DNA of 64,000 nt, from positions 142,966,734 through 143,030,733 of the forward strand of contig CM043958.1 in assembly GCA_014529385.2 (NCBI GenBank). Direction: 5' to 3'. This stretch comes from Adiantum capillus-veneris (Eukaryota; Streptophyta; Polypodiopsida; Polypodiales; Pteridaceae). This document shows, piece after piece, positions 1 through 11,099 of the stretch (position 1 is its first letter; each line of letters starts with the position of its first letter). A model generated the notes under the pieces. It had not been told where the DNA came from and did no database searches. It saw only the letters and a program-made list of their open reading frames with translations. The translations under genes and the position numbers were made by a program.

Positions 1-40
1 TTAAATTTGTTGTCCAGGTTATAAGTTTTTTATCCTCATT

Positions 41-1929
41 ATGAGTAGCGACGAGGATGTGGGACCGTCCAACCGAAACACCTATCTCTCAATGAGGGTC
101 TTATGTCCTTGTAATCAATGCAAGCATGCTGTGCGACGGACAAGACGTGTTTCTTTGCAGCACGTTCGTGAATTTGGCGAGTTCGATCCATCTATTATAG
201 ATCGAGTTGTTGCCAATTATAACTCGTCGGACTCTAACGCTGGCCAACAAGCAGCAATCTTGCAACCCAATAGACGTATTCGCAGGCGCTTTGGTCAAGC
301 AGCATATGTGAGGCCACAAGATGTAGCCTCTGACAGCTCGGGGGATGATCATGCAGAGCACATTCCCAACGAGGCAATGTTTGAGCCCGAGATTGATGAA
401 ATGATCGAGACGATCATGGATTCAGAAAGGCTTATCTATGATGATATGAAAAGTGAAGCCGATACGCCATTGTATAATGGAGCACGTATGTCTAGATTGA
501 AAGCACTCCTGGTTCTTCTCAACATGCAGGCAAAGTTTGGATGGAGTGACACTAGCGTCACAGCGCTTTTCAGGTGATCTATTACAATTAGTTTACTTTA
601 ATAAAACTCTAAATGTATAATGATCTGATAGATTTTTACACGACTGTATTGTATTTTTATGTTGTGTAGATTGCTTAAAGAGCACATACTACCAGCTGAC
701 AATGTGATGCCAGATTCCCGAGATGAAGCAAGAAAGATTTTGCAAAACTTGGGGATGGATTACAATTCTATCCACGCTTGTCCTAATGACTGCATTCTTT
801 TCAGAGGGGAATACATAGACATGGAGAAGTGTCCGAAATGTGATTCCGAAAGATATCGAGTAGATCTCCATGGGACAAAAATTCCACAAAAGGTTTTGCG
901 ACATTTTTCTTTGCTTCCTCGCATCAAGCATTTCTTCGAATGTAAGTCCATGGCCGCCCTAGCATCATGGCATGAGGAGAATAAATCTTCGGATGGTGTG
1001 CTACGAATTCCTGCAGATTGCGCAGCCTGGAAACATATAGATGGAACATGGTCGGATTTTGCCAGGGAAGCTCGAAACTTGCGCTTAGGCTTGGCTATGG
1101 ATGGCGTAAATCCATTTGGTCAAAGATCAACATCTTACAGTGTATGGCCCGTTGTCATCGTCAACTACAACATTCCCCCGTGGTTGACTACGAAGAAGGG
1201 GCACCTATGGCTAAGCTTGATTGTGCCAGGGCGATATAAAGTGGAGAATATGGATGTGTATCTTCGTCCACTATTGGAAGAGCTACAACAATTGTGGATT
1301 GGCATAGAGGTGGTGGATATGAGCCGACACACAAGACGACGGAATGCTTTGATCAGAGGCATTCTAATGTGGACCATGCATGACTATCCCGGGCTAACAG
1401 AATGCTCAGGTGATCTATTGACACTCCTCACTCAAACACTGTAAATCTTGTTTTTTCCCATAGTTGATCTATTATCATGTGTATACATGCAGGGCTTCAA
1501 ACAAGCGGATACAGAGCATGTGTCACATGTGGACCTAGACTGAATGCACGTAGGGCACCCTCACTGAAGAAGCAAATCTACGAAGGTCATCAAGCGTATC
1601 TTTCGGAGAATCATGTGTTACGCGACGGCTTTTTGGGAAGAGAGCCACCAAGGATGTCTGCACAAGCATGGTTAGAGTAGAAGGAGATGTGCGATGACGG
1701 ATTGCCTCCAGGGATGAAGAGACTATCTCTATGGTACGAGTTACCATACTGGCCCCGACTCGTGATCAATCACTTGCTCGATCCAATGCACATATTCAAG
1801 AATGTGGGTAATCTACTTCGGCACGCTGCAAGAGATTTTGAGGATCGATTACAGAGGATTTTTTGTCGACTTGTTCGACGTGCAATGGTTCAAGATAATC
1901 ATGGAGGGTCGAAACGCTACTGTGCGTAG
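41..1929 (+). pseudogene. tnp2-type CACTA transposase, spliced and broken
   Basis: Three exons can be read. Exon 1 (41-573) contains a Cys-rich segment (LCPCNQCKHAV) like the Transpos_assoc domain. Exon 2 (670-1409) carries the transposase-21/tnp2 core, including MDGVNPFGQRS and a W-x-T-x-KGHLW stretch. Exon 3 starts at 1493 and holds YRACVTCGPR and later LPYWPRLVINHLLDPMHI. All junctions are CAG|GT...AG and keep the frame: two bases of a codon before the first intron and one after it; one base before the second intron and two after it. A TAG at 1678-1680 interrupts the frame. The core then runs into a deletion near 1810 and stops at 1929. The product would cut and join CACTA ends in the nucleus. 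The start at 41 is the first in-frame ATG; an upstream exon is possible. Confidence 0.88.
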
Positions 1930-2407
1930 AGGAGAGTCTGGTTTTCTTGAGGTGGATTCTACTAAGAAATGGACTGACCTAAGAGACACTTTCGTACTAC
2001 CCGAGCATTGTGAACAAGTAAGTATATAAATAGTTAACATCCCCCTTTTACAAGTTATGTGCTTGAAAGCTCTCATGTAAGTTATGTGGCTCTGGCAGGT
2101 AGTATTTCATCCTACAAAGTCTACATCAAACTGGTGGTACGTCATAGAGGTAGCCCCTCGTAGTGCAAGGACGTATGAAGGCTACCATGTGCCAATCACA
2201 ACGACATCAATGGAGGAGATCAGAGAAGATGCTCAATCAGAAGCCGCTGCGGTGGTGCTAGACGAGCATCAAGATGCTACTACTCTATATGGGGTGCATG
2301 CAGAGGAGCTACAAAATGAAACAGAGGATATGTGTTTAAACGGAGAGCTCTATATAGATATAGGAAGTTATGCTGAGTTATGCGAGGATGAGAGAGAGAT
2401 CTCTTAA
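1815..2407 (+). pseudogene. DUF4216 region of the CACTA transposase
   Basis: In a frame different from the upstream transposase, residues from about 1815 read YFGTLQEILRIDYRG followed by a W-F-K-I segment and a Val/Asp-rich stretch up to LPEHCEQ. An intron with donor near 2017 and acceptor ending at 2098 then leads to VVFHPTKSTSNWWYVIEVAPR and a downstream acidic tail ending at 2407. This order matches the DUF4216 domain that follows tnp2 and DUF4218 in plant CACTA transposases. The DUF4218 region that should come before it is missing, although the second CACTA copy at 16695-17211 has it. The frame change shows the deletion inactivated the gene. The function of DUF4216 is not established. Confidence 0.8.
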
Positions 2408-2679
2408 AGCCACAAATATTGTATTTGAACAATTTTGCTCCGTGCTGTAAAAGCTCTGGCTCTCTAAGTAGCTTCCATGGTGTGTAACGCTCTTTTCTAC
2501 TCGTGCTCACATCTTTTGATTGAAAATTCTGAGTTTTCGACTTGCCTCTTCTATCACTCGATTCATTGCGTCATTGTATTTATATGCGTCATTACGTCAT
2601 TGTATTTAATGGTCTTTGCGTCATTGTCTACTCTATTCATTCAATATTAAGTTTAAATATTCGTGTGTTTAATGCAGGT

Positions 2680-3993
2680 ATGGATGATGAGGAGTTTCTT
2701 TCTTCTTTGTCACCGCAGTAGAGACAGTGGTACGTGGAGCGTCATCGCTCTGGCGCATCATCGCGCGTTCCTACACCATCCGCATCTCCCTCTCTTTCGG
2801 AGCATTCGGCGCGCTCTGAAGCTTCGGCGTCGACGAGACGAGCGTCACACTCGTCTAGACACCGGCGCTCTAGTGGTAGCGGTGGCGGTTGTTGTGGGGA
2901 TTCCGCCACCGATGCCTCCACACCGCCTCGTGTTCGACGAGGCTCTTTACCCTCCCCTTCTTTGCCCGCCCCCACACCAGCCACAGCATCGCCATCTACG
3001 CCAGGTTTTGCACGGCTGACTGTTCCTAGAAGCTACACACCTCTACCTACTCCGCCAGGAGCCACCCCACTCGACACTCCTCGCTTCGGCGCCCAGACGC
3101 CGGTGGAGACACCTGACGTCCGTACCCCCATCGACACGCCGCTAGAGACCCCTGCCGGGACACCCAGGTTCACGCGTCACCGGCCAGAGGGCTTGCCTTA
3201 CTCCGTCGATATCAGCGGCGGCATCATCATGGATGATGACGGCAAGAAGGTGATCTCGCGCATGCGTGGTCTTTGCTCTCAGCTGTTTAGACACTATATA
3301 CTAAACAAATGGAGTGAAGTACCAAGTGATTTAAAAAACAGAGTCATCAGTATACTTCATGATGAGTTTCCCGTTCCAACACGGGATCAGCGCTTCAATG
3401 AAGACCTGATGAAGATTCGAATGCGCGAATACTGCAAACACAAGCGTTCCGAAGTGCAAAAAGCAATCAAGAATGGGTGGAATAGGCCAGATTGGCTGGC
3501 CAAAGAAGATTGGAAGAATGCGAAGAAAGCAGCGCGCGAAAATCCCGACAATTGGAAGCAACAAAAGGATGCAGCCAGAGCGCGAGTAGAGGCAGGGAGC
3601 TCGCACCACTTGGGGAGCGGTGGATGGGCATCATTTGAGGCCGATTTTGTAAGTCTTTTCACATTGCTCTTTATGCATGTTCGATAGTTTAGGGTTTATG
3701 AGTTTTTTAGTTCTAACATAATGAAATCTTTGTATGTTTTGACAGTGGTCGATGACAGGACGTGATCCCACACCGTACGAGCGCGAGTACGCAGGCAGGA
3801 AGGGCTTAAACGCCCTGATGGACATTCTCAGTTCTCGCGGCGGCATGGTTAGTATTAGGGTTTACTCTTTTTTATTTTTTGTATTGTTTTATAAATGTCG
3901 TTATATGTTTATATTTACTGAAAACTGTCTTATTGTCTTTTTTTGCAGAATCCGACAGATACGCCGCTTGGACGCGATGAGACGTCTGATTAG
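2680..3993 (+). pseudogene. second CACTA gene, Transposase_24-like, one stop codon from intact
   Basis: The frame starts MDDEEFLSSLSPQ at 2680, just after a TTAATGCAG acceptor-like site that is also present in the second CACTA copy (18422). A TAG at 2719-2721 is the only break. After it comes a long Ser/Pro/Thr-rich disordered stretch (2740-3190), then a basic helical domain with HYILNKWSEVPSDLKNRV, REYCKHKRSEVQKAI and WKNAKKAARENPDNWKQQ, as in the Transposase_24 family (plant TNPA/En-Spm accessory proteins). Exon 1 ends at 3648, exon 2 is 3746-3847 (WSMTGRDPTPYERE...), exon 3 is 3949-3993. All three end on codon boundaries with GT...AG introns. Its role by family analogy is binding subterminal repeats; that is inferred. 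Confidence 0.82.
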
Positions 3994-4357
3994 ACGACGT
4001 CAGTTTAGCCGTAGCTAGATAGCATTAGTTTAGGGTTTCTCATAGCTTATGTATCATGAGACGGATTTTATACGTCTTTTTGAACCATGTATATTATTAC
4101 ATTTGTCACCGCAATTCCTTTTGCCAATCAATTCTTTATGCGTATGATGTTGTACAATTGTCATTATTACATTTGCCAATCAATTCAGTTTGCCTATGAT
4201 GTGTACAATTGTCAATTTTGCAAATAATGCGTCTTGTGGGTGACTATTTTGGGTCTATTATCTACCTTTGCACTTTTTTTAAAAAGTGAATCAAGTACAA
4301 TATGGTTGATGGGTGGCAGGGCATTCAATGCCCTACCACCAAAAAAATATTCTCTCA

Positions 4358-4550
4358 GGCGTCGCTATAAGCGTCGCTATAAGCGTCGCTATTTATGACT
4401 CTGTAGCGTCGCTATATGCGTCGCTATACTCTTCTGTGAGAGCGTCGCTATAGGCGTCGCTATGAGCGTCGTTATATAGCGACGCCTATAGCGACGTCTA
4501 TAGCGACGCTCTCGTAGCGACGCTGTTAGCGACGGTTTTAGCGACGTCGA
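4358..4550. repeat. CACTA subterminal repeats, GCGTCGCTATA and its inverse
   Basis: About eight forward copies of an 11 bp unit close to GCGTCGCTATA (4358-4475) are followed directly by about six copies of its reverse complement TATAGCGACGC (4476-4550). The block lies just inside the terminal inverted repeat, where En/Spm-type elements keep transposase-binding repeats. The two halves could pair into a long hairpin. Weaker versions of the same motif occur next to the terminus of CACTA copy 2 (14740-14870, 20075-20128). Confidence 0.88.
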
Positions 4551-4603
4551 GGGTTATAAAAACCCAGTGTATTTTCGTCGCTAACAGCGTCACAAGAGCA
4601 CAC

Positions 4604-4617
4604 AACCTCTTGTAGTG
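4604..4617 (-). repeat. 3' terminal inverted repeat of CACTA copy 1
   Basis: AACCTCTTGTAGTG is the exact reverse complement of CACTACAAGAGGTT at 14717-14730. It marks the right end of the first element. The next three bases (AAA) would be the target duplication, but the other end is outside the window. Confidence 0.9.
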
Positions 4618-4832
4618 AAAGGGTCAATGTTCGAGTGGTGCTCCCTTATATAACGGGAAGAAATTCTTGAGAGGCAACAATGGGAATCTCAAGAATGCAT
4701 TGAATACAATAAGATAGGAGCCAGTAGTTCTCTTGAATCCCTTTGAATCAAATATTAGTCTTATATGATGTGTGAATCCATTTGAGACTAAAGCTAAACG
4801 TTCTTCTCTTTATATTTTTCTTTTAGGCTCAT

Positions 4833-4870
<38 letters not shown>

Positions 4871-5188
4871 GGTCATTGAAAAGCTCTATGTGTGAGTTGA
4901 TGCAGGCAACAATCCACTTGAGCTATTAAGAGGGTATAGTAGGTGCGCTATTTCTATAATTCTCCAAAAGTTTCCATTAGGTTTTGCATTAAGTACTACT
5001 CATTTGAGGTGTATATAAAGCATTCTAATCTTGTCTAAAATTGGGGTAGAAGAGGAGAGGGAAAGAGAAAGAATGAGTTTGATAAGTTTTTGAGAGATTC
5101 CTAAAGGTATTGGATGCTTGGAGCCATTGAGTGAGCATTGGTGTGAGTTGGATGTGAAAGAGAGAGAGTGGGATGATAGAGTATTATG
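4618..5188. other. intergenic, no gene seen
   Basis: No protein family is recognisable on either strand. It contains a compound microsatellite, (GT)n at 4833-4852 followed by (GA)n at 4853-4871, and otherwise unremarkable AT-rich sequence. Confidence 0.6.
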
Positions 5189-5365
5189 TGTTGGAGTTAG
5201 GGTTGCAAGAATGCACACACAGCTTGAAAATGAAGAAGAAGCTCAAGGCACACAACATAGAATGTATTGCTAAGTATGGGAGTACAAAATAAGATAGCCC
5301 TAAAATATGGCCATATATACATAGCAAGGGGAAACTAGAGTGCTTTGTTAGTTGCATTCACATCG
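5189..5365 (-). repeat. lone LTR remnant of copia family 1
   Basis: Read on the minus strand this matches the 3' two thirds of the LTRs at 24056-24281, 12544-12769 and 32810-33038. It includes the common segments for ...TAAGCAATACATT, the run encoding ...CTTGAGCTTCTTCTTCATTTT and the terminal ...CCTAACTCCAACA. The left end begins TGTTGG as in the copy at 24056. The distal part is diverged. No copia coding sequence is attached, so it is a solo or fragmentary LTR. Confidence 0.65.
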
Positions 5366-6339
5366 AATTGAGATCAATCAAAATGTTGAAAAACTATATA
5401 TTCCATTTCAACACTTCTCAAATAAAAAGAAGCTGACAAGTTCCATTATTTGATGCCATTAATTATTGATATTTATTAAATGGGAGGAGAGACATTAAAA
5501 TGAAGCAGAGAGGCAGAGAGAGAGAGAGAGAGAGTTTCGCATCAAAGCATGTTAGATTTTATTACCTGAGAGTGTGTTTGGGATACCGATTATAGTGTTT
5601 CATAAGTGTACCTCGCAAAAACCACAAGGAGGATTCGAGTTTTGTCAAGCTCAATGCTCGTGATCATACAAGAAGTCAATGTTGTTAATTGTTTGTTGTT
5701 CCATTTTTATGCTTCAAAAAAAAGAAAACATGCACGTCTGCTTGCATGGGGGAGTTTGCACAGTCCTCCCCAAATTTTTTAATACGAGGGAACATGCCAT
5801 TCCCATAGCAACGTGCAATTTTCAACGTGTTCTTAACTGCGTTCTCAGTGTCAAAAATAAAAAAATTTGGTAATGCTTACTCACCGTGCGATTGAATGTC
5901 TATTGCCGATGTATGCAAGTTGCATTTAACCTTTCGTATAGCCGCACTGCTTGAAACAAACATGATAGTGGAGACGGAGTGGACATTGCAAATGCTAAAG
6001 CTACATTACCAAGATTTGGTATGGATGAGCCGAGAGGTCTTTTTACAGTGGTAGAGGACCATTTTGAGTGTGGTAGGTGCATATAGGAGGCGAAGTGGCC
6101 AAGGAAAAGGTTGAACTTACATCGCCAAAAATTTGGTACGAAAAAGGCAAGAGGCTCTTTTGCAATGGTAGGGGACAAATATGAGCACACTAGGTGCATA
6201 TGATATCCTGCAACTAGATATGTTTGCCTTAGAGATACTTGATAGCTTCACTAACAAATCATTGAGCCCTTCCACTTGCATCAGATCAACAACAATGATG
6301 CTTTTGAGCACCATTCTCAATCCTCATGCATTCAAATTT
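5366..6339. other. intergenic, no gene seen; possible far end of the PPR array
   Basis: A (GA)n tract lies at 5516-5534. Minus-strand open frames between 5900 and 6320 have a vague PPR-like tail but no repeat signature that I can defend. Confidence 0.45.
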
Positions 6340-9300
6340 TAGAGTCATTTTTGACATGCCAGCAGCTGCATAAGAGTCACTCAATAACACATGTTGCAAC
6401 AGCTTTTTGTGCTTTCATAAAAGAGCACCACATTTGGCATACATATGAGGCAAAGAATCAGCAAGCACAATATGTTTCCAAGAGCCTTTGAGCAGCAATC
6501 CATGAAATGAGCACACTAAGAAAGAATATTGCAGTAGGGGAGTTTCCCTTGTTATTATCCCAAAAAAAAACAGTTCAAAGCTTCCTCACCCACCCTTGCT
6601 AGCATATCCTCTTATAAGAGCACTCCAAGAGACTTTGTTTAGCGACATAACTCATTTTGCATCCAATTAAAACAGCCTAGGGCTTCCTTGCATCAATGAT
6701 GTTGGGCATCTCTTGCACTTACCCCGCTATAAGAGACGGCATCGACGATTGTGAAAGTATTCCATAAGGCCAAAGCATAGATAAATGCATTTGGAGAAAG
6801 AGGCTCACTTAAAATAGTTAAGAGCTTTCTTGTGACTGGCATATTGTGCATATATTGCAACCAACATGTTGTAGGTGAAGACATTCCAAAGAGAATGCCC
6901 ATCAGTAACTTTTTTATGCTTTCATGGTGCGAGTACCACATTTCGTATACATATCAACCAAGAACTACCAAGCATTACACCAAGAGCATTGAAACATGTA
7001 TCTTCTCATTAATTACATCACCCATGCCAACAGCTTGCATAAGGCCAATGTGCTTCAAGGTGCAAGCATATGCATTTATGCTAATTTGGAGAGATGCATG
7101 CACTGAAAACAACCTAGATCTTTCTGGCTGTGCTCTTGTCATGCGTATCCTACACTCAGTGCATTCTAGGAGGTAAAATTGCAACAGGAAGCTCCTCAAG
7201 TACTTTTTGTGCTTTCTTAAGTGCACCACATTTGGCATACACATATCGACCAAGAAAATGCCAAGCACGACATCTTTTTTCGATACCCTCTATCTATCAA
7301 TATAATTGTGAATTTTTGTGCCCATATCAATATCTTGCATAGAGCCACATGCCTTTAAGATGCATGTGTAGGTGATTGCATATGCTAAAAATAGACTAGA
7401 GCTTCCTTGTGGAAAATCCTAGAATTAGTGCATTCCAAGACTCCACACTTTGGATAGGTAGCTGAAAACAACCTAGATCTTTTGTCCCTGCTCCCTTTGT
7501 GCATATCCCATGACCAGTGCATTCCAAGAGTTCACACTTCTGACAAGAAGCTCCTCGTGAACTTGCATAGAGCCACAAGCCTTCAATATGTAATCATAGC
7601 CTTCAAGACAAAAGTATAGCTGGCTAAATTTGGAGAGATACACTCGCTTTGCATCCACTGCAAACAGCCTAGAGTTTTTTGGCCCTGCTCTTGTTACGCA
7701 CATCCTGCAATCAGTGCATTCCAAGAGACGGCATTCTGGACAAGAAGCTCCTCAAGCACTTTCTCTGCTTTCTCAAGTGCACTACACATGGCATACATAT
7801 CGAACAAGACAATTCCAAGCACGACATCTTTTTTCAACAATTGTGGTCACAAACAATATAGTTGTGCCCATATTAGCATCTTGCACCACATGCCTTCAAG
7901 ATGCATGGTAGGTGATTGCATCTGTTGAAAACAAACTAGATCTTTCTACTATTGGGTGAATCCTAGACTCATTGCATTCCAAGATTCCATAGTGCAGATA
8001 GGAAGTTGAAAACAACACTTGATGTGCACATCCCACAATCAATGCATTCCAAGAGATGACATTGTAGACATGGAGATCCTCAAGTGCTTTTTGTGCTTTG
8101 TCAAGTGCACCACATTCGGCATACATATCAACCAAGGCAGTGCCAAGCATGACATCTTTTTGCATCGATAGCCCTTGATTAACAATATTGGCCTAAATTG
8201 TTGGCCCTACTCATATTGTGCATAGAGCCACATGCTGTCAACATGCATGCATAGGTGATTGAATCTACTGAAAACACACTAGAGATTTCTTGTGTGATAA
8301 ATCTTGAATCAATGCGTTTCAAGAGCTACACTCCCAACTTTGGACCTGCTCTTGTTGTGCACATCCCGCAATCAGTGCATTCCAAGAGGTGAAATTCCAA
8401 ACAAGAAGTTCCTCATGTACTTTTTGTGTTTTCTGAAGCACACCACAATTGGGATACATGTTGACCAAGATAGTGCCAAGCATGGAATATTTTTTCAACA
8501 CCCTATGATGCTGCTCTTGCTGGAACATCCTATAATTTTCCCTACTCCTATTGTATATATCTTGCACTGAGTGCATTCCAATGCTTTGTATCCATTGAAA
8601 ACAACTTAAAGCTTTCTAGTCCTGATCTTGTTGCACACATCCCAATCAATGCATTCCAAGGGGCAACAAGAAGCTCTTCAATCACTTTTTGTGCTTTCTC
8701 AAGCGCACCACATTTAGCATACATATCGATTAAGACAATGCCAAGCATGACATCTTTTTTCAACAGCTTCTGGCGCTGCTCTTGTATAAGGCCATTGAGC
8801 TTCAATGCATAAGCATATGCATTCAAATTGAATTTAGAGAGATGCATCCATTGAAAACAGCCTAGATCTTTCTAGCCCTCAATCGGTGCATTCCAAGAGG
8901 CAACATTTCGGACAAAAAGTTCCTCAAGCACTTTTTATGCTTTCTCAAGCACACCACATATGGCAACATATTGACCAAGATAGTGCCAAGCATGACCTCG
9001 TTTTTCAACGGACTCTTAAAAATATATGATTGTGAGTTTTTGTGCCCATATAGAGTATCTTGCACGACATGCCTTCAAGATGCATGCGTAGGTGATTGCA
9101 TCCCCTGAAAATAGACTAGACGTTTCTCCTATGGGGAAAATCTTGCAATCAATGCATTCCAAGAGTCCACAACCCAGATAGGAAGTTGAAAATAGCCCAC
9201 AACTTCCTGCTATCATGTTGGAATATTCTGCAATCAACACATTTTAAGTGATGACATTCCTAACCCAAAGGACTTAACCTCTACATGAGACAAATGAACG

Positions 9301-10810
9301 ATGATGATCTGATGAAAAAAGTAAGCTCTGCTGCAAATGCGATTAGCAAGATCCTCTTGAAGTCTCTCAATCATGTGAAGGTGCAAGTGTAGGCTATTGC
9401 ACATGGAAAGAGAGACCTTCCCTTTGCATCGACTAAAAACAGCCCACAACTTCCATGCCACTACCATGTTGGGCATATCCTACAATCAACATGTTCCAAG
9501 TTATGACATTTCATGACCCCAAGGTGCAAGTATAGGTGATTGCATGTGAGAGAGACCTTCCCTTGGCATCGATTGAAAAAATCCCACAACTTCGATGCCA
9601 CTGCCATGTTGGGCATATCCTGCAATCAACATGCTCGAAGTGATGACATTCCCGAACAAAGGTGTTAACCTTTGCGTGAGAGCGGTGAATGCTATTGATG
9701 TGATGACAAAAATGTGATGAAAAAAATAAGCTCTGATGTGATCGTGGCAATGCCAAGAACGACATCTTTCTAGCCCTACTCTTGTTGTGTGTAGATCCAC
9801 ATGCATTCAAGATGCATGCGTAGGTGATTGCGTCTACTGAAAACAAACTAGAGATTTCTCATGTGGCAAATACTACAACTAATGCATCCCAAGAGTCCAT
9901 ACTCTGGACTCTTGTGTTGCTACAATCAGTGCATTCCACGAGGCAACATTCCAAATGCGAAGCTCCTCAAGCATTTTTATGCTTTCTCAAGTGCACCAAA
10001 TACGGCATACATATTGACCAAGACCGTGCCAAGCATGAAATCTATTTTCAACAAACTTTGACAAACAATATAGCTGTGAATTTTTGTGCCCATATCAACA
10101 TCTTGCACCACATTCCTTCAAGCAGCATGCGTAGGTGAGAACATCTTCTGAAATCAAACTAGTGCTTTCTTCTATGGGGCAAATCTTGCAATCAAGCATT
10201 TCAAGAGTCCACAATCTAGATAGGAAGCTAAAACAACCCACAACTTCAATGTCGTTGCCATGTTGGGCATATCTTCCAATCAACACATTACAAGTGATGA
10301 GATTCCTAACCCTAAGGTGGTAACCGCTACATGAGAGTGGCGAATGTTGTTGATGCAAGAGGCTTTCCCTTGTGTAAGCATGTTTTTCCAACAGTCCGCG
10401 ACTTGCAAAATCCTCATGAAATCTCTAAGTCATGTGAAGATGCAAGAGGAGGCTACTGCATGTGGAGAGTAGCCTTCCCTTTGCATCGACAGAAAACAAC
10501 TCCCTTTACATCGACAAAAAACAGCCCACAACTTCCATGCCATTGCCATGCTGGGAATATCCTGCAATCAACACATTTGAAGTGATGCCATTCATGACCC
10601 TAAGGTGTAAGCATAAGTGATTTCATGTGGGGAGAGACCTTCCCTTTGCATAGACTAAAAACAACTCACAACTTTCATGTCGTTGCCATGTTGGGCATTT
10701 TTTGCAATCAACACGTTCCAATTGAGGACATTCTTAACCCTAAGGTGTTAACCTCTATGTGAGAGTGGTGAGCTACTGATGTGATGACAAAAATAATCTC
10801 TCCTACAGAT
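6340..10810 (-). pseudogene. degenerate PLS-type pentatricopeptide repeat (PPR) array
   Basis: On the minus strand many short open segments in all three frames repeat the same PPR phrases: DVMLGT(A/I)LVDMYAKCGAL (a P/L-motif signature), LEKAQKVLEELLV, SWNALI(A/V)GCA and DAITYA(C/Y)ILKACG. The MYAKCG phrase recurs at roughly 6430, 6935, 7225, 7780, 8105, 8440, 8705, 8950 and 9990, with intervals near 250-330 bp where the array is regular. This fits PLS triplets of about 100 residues. Stops and frameshifts interrupt nearly every repeat, so no product is expected. The N-terminus would lie near 10.8 kb. Intact PLS PPR proteins bind organellar RNA for editing or processing. No E or DYW domain was recognised. 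It may be one long pseudogene or several tandem fragments. Confidence 0.85.
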
Positions 10811-10919
10811 GCGATGACAAAATAGTGAAGAGTCTAAAAACAAAGAGGACCGTATGAAGGTGCTAAAAAACAGGGCCACATGGATCAAGGAGGGTCCAAA
10901 TTTTTGAATGCAAATGTTA

Positions 10920-11011
10920 TGCTAACGAAGGAAAAACCTCCTATCGAGGGAAAAAGTAACGTGACCGTCCTAAGTGCTTTTAGACACATCACTACCATAT
11001 ACATCGTAACA
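10920..11011 (-). repeat. truncated 3' LTR of copia element A
   Basis: Read on the minus strand, TGTTACGATGTATATGG begins a stretch similar to the first 90 bp of the LTR at 32810, including the GGTAGTGATGTG and TAGGAGGTTTTT blocks. Similarity is lost left of about 10920. Confidence 0.7.
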
Positions 11012-11099
11012 AATCGCTAGTGGGAGTGATGCAGTGGAAGAGAGTTGGCACATCTAGAATATAGGGCCCTATGGACATTATCCTTCCATTATGGGAAGC

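Larger units (their letters stand above)
1..4617 (+). mobile_element. CACTA (En/Spm) DNA transposon copy 1, 3' part
   Basis: The window opens inside a CACTA-superfamily element. It carries, in order, a tnp2-type transposase, a DUF4216 region, a second gene of Transposase_24 type, a block of subterminal repeats and a 14 bp terminal inverted repeat ending in TGTAGTG at 4617. The reverse complement of that end starts with CACTACAAGAGGTT, the hallmark start of the superfamily, and is found again at 14717. The 5' terminus lies left of the window, so the target duplication cannot be tested. A stop codon, an internal deletion and a frameshift make this copy non-autonomous. Superfamily assignment is secure; family-level naming is not attempted. 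Confidence 0.92.

Noticed and set aside
4358-4550. Regular short repeats that could suggest a CRISPR array
   Set aside because: The unit is 11 bp with no spacers, half the copies are inverted, and it sits at a transposon end in a plant-like genome.
6340-10810. A functional PPR gene on the minus strand
   Set aside because: Every repeat is interrupted by stops or frameshifts; no frame exceeds about 110 codons.
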